Of a stretch of DNA of 64,000 nucleotides, positions 32,020-45,495 are shown piece by piece. Origin of the DNA: Nymphaea colorata (taxonomy: Eukaryota > Streptophyta > Magnoliopsida > Nymphaeales > Nymphaeaceae); assembly GCF_008831285.2 (NCBI RefSeq), contig NC_045138.2, forward strand, positions 8,459,205 through 8,523,204. The letters are read 5' to 3'. Each line of letters begins with the position of its first letter. Position 1 is the first letter of the stretch. The notes beneath the pieces were generated by a model. It was given only the letters and a program-made list of their open reading frames with translations. It was not told where the DNA came from and made no database searches. The translations under genes and the position numbers were made by a program.

Positions 32020-33200
32020 GGCAAAGAGAGGGGGGCTGCTGTAACTGCACCCCAATTAGTTGAAAAGAAAAAATTATATTAAAATTTTTTAAAAATTTTA
32101 GTTGCATAATGTATTTTTTGAATTTAGGTTTACTTTGGTTCTATTCAAATAAATTTATTTTATTGGACTGTTTGAGCCGATTCTGAAAAAGATTTCAGAT
32201 CCTGGTTTCTGCCTATCACTTTCTTCTTCTTTGCCACACAAGTAGGATCCTTAATTTGTTCATCCTAAGGTCCATAGCGAGTTTGCCTTCCAAAGGAATA
32301 AAAACCATTTAAGAAGTTATGGGAGGCACCCCTTGATGCCAGACTAAAGCTCTCCACGACTCTTCTAGACTTTTTCTGTGCATATGGTTAGGAGCGGACT
32401 TAGAACTTTTTTCAAGGGCAGACCAAACGGTTTAACAAACTTATTCAAGTAGGACCAAGCGCATCATAACCTAAACCGACACCTAACACCTAGACCAAGC
32501 GCATCTAGGCTGTTAAGTGGTAGATATGGGCTGGATAGGGCTGGGCCTAGCCCGAGGGCCGAGGATGACCTGATGTCCATGGGGCTCCATTCGGCTTGGT
32601 AGGTTATTTCATATTATTTTATTTAAAAAAATACTTTTTTTATTTTAATCGGGTCGGGTCAAAGCTCATGAGTGTAGGGCTGGGCTCGGCCCAAGTTTTG
32701 GTTTCACCGATTTCTTTTCAATAAAGTGAGGCCTGACGATCGTTCTTAACGTTTTCCATCAGCCACCACCCATGAAGCCGTCGTTTGCCAATTGCTTTAT
32801 AGAAATCGTGTACCAGTTCATAATTTTCTAAACTTGGGCAGTTTTAAAAAATAATTTAATCATTACTCATGTTTTCATAAAAAAAAATTCTCCTTTTCTT
32901 AGTCCATCTTTTTTAGCCTAATGTTGTCAATATTAAAGAGGATCAATTAATAGATGAGTATTAGAATAAATCTAAAAATAATAACCTTTTCAAATTTAAA
33001 TCCGCCTTGTAATAAGTGGTTCCATTCCACTTAATCTTTAAGACAAATTCACTTTTTTTTCTTTTTTACTTTGTTTGTTTCTTCAAATTATCAATATAGT
33101 TTAATCATTTATGTGCATAAAAGGGTATTTTGTTTAAAATTTTATTTGAACAGATTTTCTCATTTTGTGAACTGTATGTCTCTTTCTATGGGCAGGCTGG

Positions 33201-33310
33201 AATCAAGTCTGACATGATTGTTACGTAGAAGGAAATAAATCTTTTTAAATTTAAGAATCAAGTCTGACATGATTGTTACGTAGAAGGAAATAAATCTTTT
33301 TAAATTTAAA
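33201..33310. repeat. 55-bp tandem duplication
   Basis: Two almost identical 55-bp units start AATCAAGTCTGACATG at 33201 and 33256. No gene is affected. Confidence 0.92.
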
Positions 33311-35316
33311 GGTGTCGAGTCAAATTTAAAAGATTTCATAAAAGCGACGCGAGTGTTCATTAACGGCTTAGGCCCGACTTCAGTTGACGGGTTAAAAAAT
33401 AAAAAGCGCCAATTTTATTAAAAACGGTTCGCCTTTAAAACCCCCTTAATATTGTATCGATTGTCTCTTCCGAGACATCCAATCTAAGTATCGTATCAAC
33501 TGAAGTGTACACGTATCTTTTAATTGATGGTCTCATCCGAGACATCCGATATAAATAATCGATCTGAATCGTAGAAATGCGATTTCATATATTTTTATTA
33601 AAAAAATAAATTCGAGAATAAATAAATAGGAAAAAATTATTTTAAAGATGACCAGCGGCCGATAACCACATTGCCGATTTTTAGAGCATTTCTCTTCATG
33701 GCTTACCTGCTGACCTCAAAAGTTCCAGATTAAGTTGAGCTGCTGAGGCCCCAGCATAATCTGATACAATTCTTTTTTGTATGAGGTCTGATCCACATAT
33801 GGCAGACAATGGTCGAGTCAGAAAATTTTAGCTAAGAGATATTAATTGTTTAAGTTTAAATCTTTATGGGGCACTTACATGTAAATAAATAAAAAAATGG
33901 CGACCTACCAATGTATAAATAAGACTTTTTGTTGGGCTGGTGTGGGTCACCGCCCCACACATCACACATGCCTCTGCTGTTAAGTCAATCTAAATCCAAT
34001 CCGATTGATTGAGTGGATAACAATTTTTTTTTCATATTGGAGTTTTAAGGAAGTTCAGTCGAATATACAATCTGAATCATATCTTAAAGGCCCTTTTTTT
34101 TCTTTCAATATTCAATATTCAATATTCATCCCATGTTTGTTTTATTTGCTTTTGGGATCATATTTTGACTATTTAGAGTCACCCAGTATGTTTTATTTGC
34201 TTTTCTGATCATATTTTGACACCTAGCAATTTAACCAGGTCATCCATCTAATATAGATGATGGTTGAAAAAAAAACATTGAGAAAAAGATAAAAATTAAT
34301 ATTTATATAACAAAAATGTTCATCACCCCTTAATTAGATTAGATGGTTGAAAACTTTAAAAAGCTAGAATCACCATTCAATATATATATATATATCAAAC
34401 ATAAGTTAAAGAAGAATCCAAAATGGTTAACTAGTAGCAGTATCAGATTCAGCTCCAATAAAATCGGAAACAAATTAAGTAATTTCATCTCTGAAATCAG
34501 TGGTGGTGGGGTTGTAAAATTTTGGTTAAGAGGTTCCAATTGTTAGCTTGTGAAAAGAGACGCAGATGTCCCCATCAATAGCCAAAGGTGTGGTCAAAAG
34601 ACGCAGTGGTTCATAACGGAACGAAAACGGCATGAAAACTCGTAGGCCTGAACCTGAGTCAAGCCTAAAGGAAGGATGGGTGCTAGAAGTGGCTTCCAGA
34701 TGGGTGGGTGAAGGACGCACACATCGTTTTGCTTCCTTCCTGTCCCGGGAGGTTATCTCGCGGCGCATTGACCAGGAAGATGTGAATGGCCTAAAGGCCC
34801 CCAGCTTGATTTTCATCCGGCCTTGCTTGTTAATTTGATCCACAAGGTGTGAGGGGGGTGAGAGAGAGAAAGAGAGAGATAGAGAGAGAGAGAGACTTAT
34901 CATACAATCCGCTGCTAAAATAGAAATAAATACACGACACCACTAACTGAAGTAGACAAAAGGTATGAAAATAAACATAAAATGCACACACAAAATTCAC
35001 TACCAAAATCCATAGGAAAGTCACGTTGACAAAAGCATTGCGCATAATAATAATTCGTTCACTTCTCCTCGCCACACAGATTTACAACACCTGGACAACA
35101 GACGACACTAACTTTTATTGGCATCATAAACAACGCCTCAACTGAATGCTCGATGAAGCAGATACCCAATTTGAGAAACCCCTATATACACCATGTTACA
35201 AACAAAAGGAGGGGAGAGGTAGATGGCCTGTTTTCTTCACTGCAAAGTTCTATAGCTTGAATAGCAATTACTGACGGCCATGGTTCAGGCATCTTGCCTA
35301 ACCTGCGTTCTGTGAT

Positions 35317-38300
35317 TCAGGCCACCTGTTCTGCAGGCTTCAGAGAATCACTACCAAGCTGCTTTTGAGCGTTCGCCTTTGTGCTCTTGTTAACTGCAGC
35401 CTTGTTAAGTGGATCACTCGCTGTTCTAGCTCCTGAACCTGTATAATGAAGAGAAACACAACCGAGTGGCTCGTCAGCTACGAGAAAATTCATCAGAAAA
35501 AACATTTTTTTTTTTCTTATCAAGATGTCCCTTTTACTAAACGTTAACAACCTGACAAGTAGTGAATGCCCAGAAGCATGGACTACACATAAGAAAAGTA
35601 TGCCATTCCCTAGGTCTGACGAGATAAGAGAAACTAGTGTACATTGTTAACTACCACAAAGATAATGGAAGAATTTCAGCAAGGTGGAAAATGGCTATCA
35701 GTAGCTACTGACCATTACTGGGAAGAGACAACCGCTTTTTGGCACTTCCAAGAGATGCCTGCCTTGGACGTTCTCTGGGGTTGCTCAAGGAACGGAAGTC
35801 TGGTACACGGGAAGAATCTGCTTCTTCAATCGGTCTTTCAGGGGATAGACTAGACTTCAGCTTGGCTTTCAGCACGTTGGTTACAAGAGGAGCGACAGCT
35901 GACTTGTCAGAAGTAAATCCATCAGACTTCGAAGGATGTGCTTTCTGGCCATAATTAGTCTGGGAGGTAGGTTTCTTGCCAGAAATCTTGAGGGGCACCT
36001 TAGTGTTGTTCGAGGTCTCAATGGCTCCATTTTCTTGAACCAATACACCATCCTTAAGATTTATGTTCAGGAACCGGTTTTCCCAGGGACGAACAGCCAT
36101 CCAGCGTTCTAGCCAGTTCCATCCCCAGTTATTCTTATCAGGCTTAAAACCAGCAGGGACTGCAGCTGGCCTGGTTCCTGCTTGCCACTAAGTTCAAAAA
36201 AATTGCTCAGCATCAAGACATGCAAATAAAGGTTTTACCAAGTAGAACATGTCAACTACCAAGTCAGAATCAGGCAAAACAATTCTCGTGGGAAGAACAA
36301 AAGTCACATGTGAAAAGTACACATAGGGAAACAAACAAAAGTGAATGGCACAAAGACAAAAGCTAAAACAAGGAAAGACATAGAAACAAAATTCACCAAG
36401 CATACATTAGAGAAGTCTTCGGCTTTAACAATAGCAACCTCAAGACTGGCACTTGAGCCAATAACCTTCAAAAGGGTCTCTGTCTCATGATGAATTAGGA
36501 AGTTTTAGTTACCTAAGTGGCTAACCTTGAAAATCGCAGCCCAGTAGGAGGTTAAGCTAAAAACTGGTTGCTGAAACAACATTCATGAAGTGCTAGAGTT
36601 GATGAAGAACATTCTAAATTTGGTCCAGGGTTTAATAAAAAATACCCATTAACTAAAAAATACTGTGACAGAACATCCTGAAAAAACTGACAATGGAAGT
36701 AAGGAATGCATGGGCAGATATGTCTATACAATCTTGCAGCAATGTCACCCAGGTGTGGGGTGTGCAGGTGCTGGTGTGGTGTGAGTGCGGCATTTTTCAA
36801 ACAAAAAAATATGGGTGCAAGTGCGTTGAGGATAGATATATTTACATATTTATATATATGCATTAAATTTTATAGATAAATTTGTCTACAAACAATAAAA
36901 TTTTCACGAATAATAAAAATAACAATTGGCAAACTATGGTTTTATCAATGATTCATGGAAAATAAAGCATTTGTTTGTTACCGCACCCAGCTGCATCCGA
37001 CATGACTCAGGTGTTGCAACCTTTTTGAAGAGTCCATGTTACTTAGTTTTGCAGAGCATCTAAAGTAAATTGGCATGGAAACAAACTTCTCTGCTCCCTT
37101 TCACAGTTAATTTGTCACGTGACAACTTTCATCAATTTCTCCTATGCCCCGTTTTTTCTTTTTATATTTCTAAAAGATTATAATAAAGAAACCACATTGA
37201 GCTAAAGCAGCCCTGAAAGGGTTGATGAGAAGGATAAGTAATATTAGCATCTATCTCAGTATGAACATCCCAATTAATTATATATCAGCAAAATAAACAA
37301 TAACCAAGCCTTACAATGAATTGTCAATCACATATGAACTTAACTGCACTTGCTGAAAGCAAGTGTACATACAGAACAGCTTACTTGGTGTGTCAGAGCA
37401 TATGCTCTGGCTCTCTCTCTTTTAGCTGCAGCTTCCTGTCTTTTTAGTAACTTGGCGTGAATTTGTTCAACCGAACCAATGCTGTCACACCAACCTTCCT
37501 GCATTGAGGTTTAAGAATGTAATGCAAAATATTTTCCCTGAAAAGATATCACAACCATTGCAGCCACCAATACCATTTTGGTTTAAACTTGAAACTTTTG
37601 GACTAAATGAATGTTGCTGGCTATATCACATGGACATGCCCGGAATGGTGCCAGACCTGTGTGAATCAGCTGAACAAGAATGTGCATGCAGGATATGGCA
37701 AAATCATATTTGTACTTTCTTGGTCTATTGGTATTTTTTTTGTTTAGGAATTTACATATTATGAATATAAATAATGAATGTATGTGTTTCTTTAAATCTT
37801 ATCATTGCTATATATATTAAACGAACACTCATGGCCTTGTCTTTGCACCCACGTTTTTTTTAAAATGTTACACACTGCTCTCCACATCTACACCCAAGTA
37901 GCATGAACTGCCAGCTGGCCCAGCCAATCTTCATACCAGGTACGTAGCAAAGAAATGTTCAATTAGAATAGGATAGACCTGTTGCAGCTTCTTAAAAGGT
38001 TACAACAGGATCAGTAAAGCAACATATAGTGAAAGAATCCCTAGGTTTGTTCCAGAAGGTCTAGGTTTTGAAATTCCTGATAAAGTCAGGTCACTAACTG
38101 TCTTAAGCTTGCAAGAGCTTTCATGTTTTTATGACACTGAACAAGTCCCAGATAAGCAGGACGTTAACAGGTCCAACCGAACTATGTTTTGATTCAGGCT
38201 GCAACAAAATAGGAGAAATCCTGCCTCTCACAAGTACCACAGGAGATATTACCTCAATTTCTCGTACTCTAGATTCTTGTGCAACCTGCTCCTGTTGTTT

Positions 38301-39556
38301 TTGTTGTGCCAATTGATTCTCCAATGCCATGCGAACATGCCTTGCCCTTACACGAGCTTGCACCCTAACTAAAGCTTGCATAGCTCGAAGAGTTATTGCA
38401 GCTTGCTTTCTCACAGCATGGCCTCTTACAAGAGCCTGAAGCCTCACAAGTCCTTTCAATGCTCGAAGCGCACGCCTTGCCTGTAAAGAACCCAAGGATT
38501 GTACATGTCCAACATATAAATGTGACAATTCAACAGCTAAGAAAATGAAGTAACAAGTGAACATGGATCAGAAACTACAGAAGAAAAGAGCCGATGAAGC
38601 AACTGTGAGACAATATTCAAATTAGTGTTCTACACGAGAGGCAATAACACAAAAAGGCAAAAAAAGAAAAATTTAAAACCTCTCCCGCTTCAGGACAAAT
38701 ATAAGGAGAGATGATATCACAACATAATCTCTCTCTGTGTCTCCTTTTAACTTTACCCAGCACATTTTGTCTCAAATATGTGAAATCCCAAAATCCCTTT
38801 GTTGATGTTAAAACAGATCAACATTTTGGATAGAACCACGGCAATTACAGAGCAAAAGACTTTATGCCTATGAAACAGGTTCTAACATGCAAGCACACTG
38901 TGCTCGTCTTGTCAAAGCTAGTCCCGTCCTTGATTTCTAATAGGCATCAAATTACAAGATACAAAAAATACCAGACAAAATGCGGTCTGGAAAACCCTAT
39001 TTGCACAATTCAATTCACTTCCCACCCTCAACAAGGAGAATCAAATTTTACCAGAAATGCTCGAAAAGCTGTCTGAATGCATATGGCAGCCTGATGCTCT
39101 CTCAAATTCTGTTTGAATTCACCAGCAGCATTTACATCATGTGACCCAGCAGAGGAACTTGTGGTACTCAAGCTACACTGAGCATGATGTTCAGATAGAT
39201 GTGGAATGACTTTATCAGGATCTTCCTCATCCTCCTTGACCTTCTGAGTATCAGCTAAATGCTTCTTACGGTGCCCAAAAATTAACTGGCAAGAATTCTG
39301 GCATTTAAAAATTGATAATCAGCAATAAAGGCATATCAAGAGAAATGAGAACTCCATGTTGAGGCAAATAACAAACTATCATAACATAGTATGACAAACA
39401 GATTAAAGCCCGAGGTGCCCAACCATCTTTTACTAAAAGATTGAAGTATTAAACCTCAGGAAGGCTTGACCCACTCACATTCTTGTCTGCATTTTGAGAC
39501 TTTTTTGACTTCTTCAAGCCAACCAATACTTTGAACCACTTGCTTGGAACATCCAT
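35317..39556 (-). CDS. IQD: IQ67-domain calmodulin-binding protein (IQD family), 6 coding exons, 420 aa
   Basis: Coding exons (minus) are 39556-39479, 39297-39052, 38480-38253, 37498-37385, 36187-35713 and 35438-35317. All are GT-AG and the phases match (0,0,0,0,1). The N terminus has the basic [16 protein letters not shown] signature of IQD5-like proteins. The IQ67 domain spans exons 2-3 (IQTAFRAFL, then [20 protein letters not shown] and [15 protein letters not shown]), interrupted by the family's characteristic phase-0 intron. Exon 4 gives [17 protein letters not shown] and exon 5 gives [29 protein letters not shown] near the end belongs to the C-terminal DUF4005-like region. IQDs bind calmodulin and usually act as scaffolds at microtubules, plasma membrane or nucleus. 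The first IQ motif has A for the usual G. It appears intact. Confidence 0.93.
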
Positions 39557-39588
39557 AATGCTCAACACTTTGACTGATGATTTTGGAC
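39557..39588 (-). other. IQD 5'-UTR exon segment with upstream intron acceptor
   Basis: A TTTGTAAATGCAG acceptor on the minus strand ends at 39589, 33 bp before the start codon, indicating a 5'-UTR intron. The first exon is probably in the GC-rich stretch near 43.0-43.65 kb, giving a UTR intron of roughly 3.5 kb; that part is inference. Confidence 0.55.
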
Positions 39589-42500
39589 CTGCATTTACAA
39601 TTAAGAAATCAATATGCAATCAGGCACATAGAGCAGCGAACAGGAATCTCAACTTCACCTAAGTGCAAGAAAAATTAGAAATTAGGATGAGATTTAAATG
39701 AAGCAAATTATGACGAGGTACAATTAACTTTAAGAAGATTAAAAATGGTGAATGAACTACTCATAGAGATGTCTGAGTACTATCTATATAGATCTCCCAA
39801 AGAATATAGGAAGCGCATGCACAAAATACTGACTGCCAGCTGCTCATGATACTTAACAAGGTCAAGCTTTTCTACAAGATTCATTAAACAAGTATCATAA
39901 AGACAGAAACATTTAAGGCATCATGATCTCATTTTGAAACTATGTACGAAGGGTCCAACAAAAACGAATTAATTTAGAAAAACAGTTTTTTGAACAAAAC
40001 TTGCTCTATTTACACATTCCACCTTTTCCTCCTTTTGTCCTTGTAAGAGAACCAGCTTTTCTTTTCTCTGCATCCCCCTATCTACCACCAAAAAGAAGAA
40101 AACCCAGCTTGGGGGCCAATTTTTAGTCACAACCCCAAAAAGATAGCATTTCTGATGACACAACCTCAATTTTGCTGACATCTTTCAATAAGAGCTCACT
40201 TTTATAATTGCCCCATAACTCAGGTTGAAAGACCAAGTAAATTGAATGACATGACAGAGAATCCCTGTCTCTTGTTTATTAAAGTAGAACAATACTTTCA
40301 ACTTGAAAGGCACTGTTAAAAATAGAAGTTTATCTATGTCTCAAAATAAACAAGGGTTAACCTTTCACTTTTTTGACAGTTGTCCAGTAAAATGATGTCT
40401 ATTTCAGGAAATCCAGAAAATGCAAGCCATCTTTTGTCGTTATCACGAAAATCTGGTACTCTAATGGAAACTACAAAAGGCATGAGATGTCTTTCTTCCC
40501 TAGCACACAGACAATCAATGACTATGCACCCACAATAATGTCTCGAGAGTCAAGTCTATTCCATCGAAGTTTTTCTTACAAAAAAAAAAAAAATAGAAAG
40601 CATAAAGAGAAATCTGTGAGAAATTTCAAATTGGTCTCTAGTACATAATCAGTTATGCTAAAAATCCATGCACGAACAGCAAAATCTCTCTCTCTCTCTC
40701 TCCCCCCTTCTCTCTGTGTGTGTGCTTCAGAATATAAGGAGAGGAAGACACCATTAGGCATTTCACCAGCCTACAGCTGTTATGCCTATTCTCTCCCCAC
40801 TTTCCCCATCACCTGTTTCTTCCTCTTTGCTCCTTTCTTTGGTTCATTATCTGTCCCATTATTTACCAAATAGATATGAGAACTCTGTGCATTGACAATG
40901 AATCAATTGATCACCTTGATTAATAGTTCACAAACTTCCATATATAAAACTACTTTTTTTCAAAAATGAGTGACAACTAATACATTGACTTCAAAAAAGG
41001 AGTTGAACACATGGTACCTTATTAATTGTCAAAATTTAAGAGAGAGAGAGAGAGAAGTGAAACTCTGGTGGTTCAACTACCAAATCACATGTGCTCAATC
41101 CAATTCCTAGCAACAAGGATGAGAAACTGGTTCCTTTTATGTTTGACTTAGCCTGTTTTTACCAAAAAAGGAGGGAGGGCTTGTTCATATTTTAAAACTT
41201 CATGAATCTATTCTCTCAAATATCAAATAGTGCATTTAAAAATTTACATATGTTTGTTGCACATTAACATTCCTATAAAACTGGATGCTTTTCAAGCTTC
41301 ACAGTCCTATGTCAACTAGGCATTCTTAAAATATTGCATGTTTTTACATGATGAATACCATTCTGCTTTATATCTCTATCTTGGAAATATAATAAACATC
41401 AGTTCACTAATGATTGCTAACTTCATACTGCCTTACCATTGTCAAAAAATGTGCAACTAATTGTTCATGTTTATCAAAAAACCATCACTCACAGATTCAT
41501 AATGGTGCAAATATAGCAGGGAATTTGACAGTGGAAATCATATAAAAATTAATCCTGACAATGGTTGAGAAAGAGTATGCTAGACCTGTCTAAGTGAATG
41601 AACTCAACACCGCAGAATGATGCTATTGATGGTGAAGATGAACCACTTTGTATTATTTAGGCGGACAAATACATGAAGTATCAAAAAGGTTTCTCCGACA
41701 GCCTCCTGATTACCAAACTCGCTATTTCTTTCTATATTCAATGAAAGAACTGATCCTACTATGATATCCCTCTTCCTTCATAGCTTCTCCACTTGTTCAT
41801 AAAAGAAGACCAGCAAAATCAGCAAAATGCTACTTTTGTTGTCATAATATTAGAACCTGCATGTAAAGATTACCTCAATGTCAAAAATGTATTATGTAGC
41901 TAATAATAGAAGTATGAGCGAAAATAGGCAAGGCAATGTAATTACAGCCCTCAGGAAATAATAAAAAGAGAAACAAGTGAACTGATGCAGATCGTGGGCA
42001 CAAATTAGGAGAAAAAGGAAGGCAAACTTTTAGAAGAGGGAAAGGATGGAGGGGTGGGGTTCACCAACACGAGACAAGAGTAAACATGAGAACGGTTAAT
42101 GTTAACCGCTTGGCTGGAAGAACTTAACAAAAAAGAAAACTATGTTCACCCACTAAAAGTAACCCCATGTCTTGGACAGTTACTATCATGCCTTCGCTGA
42201 TACCAGATGGATAGTAGAAAAGTGCTTGTGTCTCTGTATCAAGTGAGACAGTTTTCCGGAAAGATAATGAGCGTGGAAGAAAAGAAGGGCATGTGGAGCA
42301 TCCACTTGGAAAGAATGGAGGAATATGAGGCATACAGTTATGTAACGTACTGTTGATTTGAAACTCAAACGGAAATATGAGATAAATTACAATTGGTCTT
42401 AGAATTAGCTACATGTATAAAACGGTTACTCTCTCTTTTCTAGGAGCAGTCGGTCAAAAACCGTGCATCCTAGAAACTGTTCGCCACCCCTCGATGTAAG

Positions 42501-43200
42501 GAAACTCGGAAACTTTTAAAGTTCAACGCCGGAAATTTGAGCCAGAGACCAAGACCAGGACCAATCACGAAGCTTACGAGATTTTAAATGCTGAACATAT
42601 TTTGACAGTGTTACAAGCATCCTAAAAAGGATTTTCCAAAACATTTGACAGAAGGCATTTCAGACGCATTAGGTTTATTGACACAAGCTCATTCACTCAT
42701 GGATTCACATCAACACCACCCATTTTGCAAAAACCCCCAAAAAAAACCAAAAAAGGAAAGGGCTTAGATTCCTAGCAACTGAACCCCGATTTGGAAAGCA
42801 TTTCATGAAATTCAAGCCGATCAGAGAATCGCATTGGGGAGGGGTATTAAAAACGCATCCACATCACAAAGAAGCTCATCAACATTTCGCTCCCACATTT
42901 TCACCCAAACCATTAAATTTATCAAATCATACCCAAATTTTTCTCCCAGAAACAAAAAAAGAAAAAGAAGTTACTGCAACCATCATCTCCAACCTCCCCC
43001 ACCGGCAACGCAAGCTCCAACTACAACATTCGATCCGCTTACATTCTCTTATAGGAAAACCTCCACGAGTCCAGAAAAACCTGGTCCTTACAATGTCGAC
43101 CTCTACCAAAGAAAAAACAAGAAAATAAAACGCCCTAGATCGACAAACAATCTGTAATTCCCAGTTTCATGGTTTCAACACGATAAAACTCGAGATCTCC
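39589..43200 (-). other. Probable IQD 5'-UTR intron / upstream region
   Basis: This is AT-rich sequence without a supportable ORF. CT and GA runs lie near 40684-40716 and 41038-41056. If the first UTR exon is near 43.0-43.2 kb, this is intron; otherwise it is promoter-proximal sequence. Confidence 0.4.
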
Positions 43201-43680
43201 GACTCTTGTCGGAGAATGTACTGGTCAAAGGACCGGTCAAGCGCCAAAAATCGTCGTTTCAAGAGGACCCGAGCTCGATTTCCACAAAAGGAAAAGGGGA
43301 TGGCCAGAGAAATGTTCTCTTACCGGAGGGCATCTGCTTCGATCAATGCCGGCGGCAAATCCATGTGTCAACCCTCTCCCGCCTGAACAGAGGGCAACGG
43401 AAGAAGCGGAGAATCCAGCACCATCACCGGCCTCCGGGGTTGAAGCCAAGAAGATATGGGCGTGGTCGGACCGGACCAGACAGTTTTGCCTTGCCTTCTG
43501 TCTGTCAAAGTCTCCACGGCAAATCAGGGACATGCCGCCGTACAGATCGGGTCCGGATTTGATTCGAATGAATCTAGGGCACCAGCGCGTAGGCCGGCAG
43601 CAGTGTCGGCTTGAATCGGCGGCAAGACCGATCCGATTCCTCGTCCGATTCAGTAGCTCCACAAGTTAAACATTTTATAT
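43200..43680 (-). promoter_or_regulatory. GC-rich stretch, candidate IQD promoter or first UTR exon
   Basis: A sharp rise in GC content over about 450 bp lies inside AT-rich DNA, upstream of the IQD gene. Both strands carry long chance frames (43237-43662 minus, 43346-43669 plus) with no domain. A TATAAAA-like sequence (minus) lies near 43676. This is the best candidate transcription start area. Confidence 0.35.
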
Positions 43681-44536
43681 TTTCCATATTTTAACAATCT
43701 TATATTTAATAAATTTCCATATTTTGTTTTATGTTATTCGATGAATGGCCGATTCGATTCATAGATTGAGCTCGCATTTGTCACGGGTCGAGTTGTTTCG
43801 AGTCGTTTGGTGAACTTAAGAGGATGGTTCAGGCTTGAGATTGGAGTTGTGAGTATGATATGTTACACATTTATAACTAAGAAACTGATAAATACTAAAC
43901 TAAAAGTTGAGACTCTAGGTTGCATTAACTATTTTATTTCCAAATTTTAACAATTAAGATAAAAGAAATGTGTGAATTGGATGCCTATATAACCCCAGAA
44001 CAAAAAAAGGAAAATTTTCCCTTATTTGAAGATAATTTTGTCTGTTTTGTGATTTAGCTCTGAGCTGGTGATGTGCTTGGTTGACTGGAATGTCTCAAAA
44101 AGAAAGTGAGACATTTTATAATAGCGCTGGAGTAAATACAAATGTATTTTAATATAATTTAATCTGTAAGCTTAATTAATTATAAAATATATATATTCTA
44201 TTTATATAAATAATATTTAAAATAAGTTATCAGATCAAAGTGGTTTAACTTGGACGAATTTGATTAAAACCTAATATTAGGGTTCTGGGCCCGGACCAAG
44301 TCAGGCCAAATACCGATCTATGCCTACTTGTATTTTATAAGGAGAAAAAAAAAAGTAAAAAGCAAAGATCGCTTTTATATAAAGACAAAAATAACCTTTG
44401 AAAGGATGATGTGGTGGTGTTTAGGGTCTTTTTGACTTCAAAAGGTAAGGGGCACTTTGTTTATCACAGACGTAAGATAAGAGGTGATTTGAGACAAACG
44501 AAGGTTTTATATTTGAAGATTTGAGGTCAAACCTCT

Positions 44537-44538
<2 letters not shown>

Positions 44539-44583
<45 letters not shown>

Positions 44584-44592
44584 GTGTGTGTG
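44539..44592. repeat. (AT)n-(GT)n microsatellite
   Basis: About 42 bp of TA followed by a short GT run. Confidence 0.95.
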
Positions 44593-45149
44593 TTTGTTAT
44601 GTAAACCAACTGCAATTAGACCAAAAAAGAAGTGTGAATGAAAAAATTATGACTACCAACCACAAAAGCAACCTTAATTTGTAGCCTTTTTCTTTTTCTA
44701 TGTTCTTTCTCGATTTGATAAGTGGTTGAGACTAGACGGATAAAAAGAAGCATTCACATTTGTGAACTCACTTCCATTGAAATTTAATGAGGGAAGAGGA
44801 GAAAAATGTACTCTCCAGCAATGTAATCGTTGTTAGGTGAAAAAAACTGACCAATTTAACTGCAGATCAAGCACCGTCTTCTTCGTCATAAAATTCGTCA
44901 TAAAAAGGTGCACATCACATTACTGCTATTGATGGAGAGAGGAGCCAGAAGATTCTGTCTGCTTACCTGTAGCGTCTCATAGGTAAGTTGGTAGTAAATA
45001 TTTAGTCTGTACCACATTCATATATATATAAAGAAAGTGGATTACATCATTTACTTTTGTATGTTCACTAATCACTATGTTATCCAGGCAAGACCGTAAA
45101 ACTTTAAAAATGGTTTAAAAGGACCCATAAAGGTGAAGAGTTACAGAAA

Positions 45150-45184
<35 letters not shown>

Positions 45185-45373
45185 TTGCAAAAACCAAACC
45201 CCTTAAAAATAAGTTATTGATGTACTTGCTTTGTGGCAATGAGAATGAAAAAGAGGCATGTACTTCTTTCAAGGACTTTGAGGACATTTCATTGAATTAG
45301 ATATCAGCATAACGAAACAAACAAATTGGTCAGGTCAATAATAGATTTTTATTTTTTAGCATCGGGCGTTCAG

Positions 45374-45404
<31 letters not shown>

Positions 45405-45495
45405 TCTTTTTTTTCTTTCTCTCTCTTTTTCTTTCTATATATATATATATATACATATATATATAAAAAGAGAGAGAGAGAGAGAGAGAGAACCC
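45150..45495. repeat. Cluster of (GA)n and (AT)n microsatellites
   Basis: GA run at about 45154-45182, AT runs at about 45378-45404 and 45437-45465, then a GA run at about 45469-45492. CT-rich sequence lies between the AT runs. Confidence 0.9.

Larger units (their letters stand above)
31099..35316. other. AT-rich intergenic region between EXPP1-like and IQD genes
   Basis: No gene was found. It contains the AC/AT/GT microsatellite (31957-32019) and a GC-richer dispersed repeat-like patch at 32460-32710 with GGGCTGGGC and GGCCCAAG motifs. A 55-bp tandem duplication lies at 33201-33310. Two TCTC.TCCGAGACATCC blocks lie near 33463 and 33530. A 53-bp spaced direct repeat lies at about 34135-34220, and a GA run at about 34860-34895. 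The IQD 3' flank has AATAAA on the minus strand at 35119-35114. Confidence 0.5.

Noticed and set aside
43237-43669. 141- and 107-codon overlapping ORFs
   Set aside because: They lie in a GC-rich presumed promoter/UTR of the IQD gene, with no domain and opposite strands open together.
45378-45492. Regular repeats as a CRISPR-like array
   Set aside because: They are simple AT and GA microsatellites with no repeat-spacer structure, in a plant genome.
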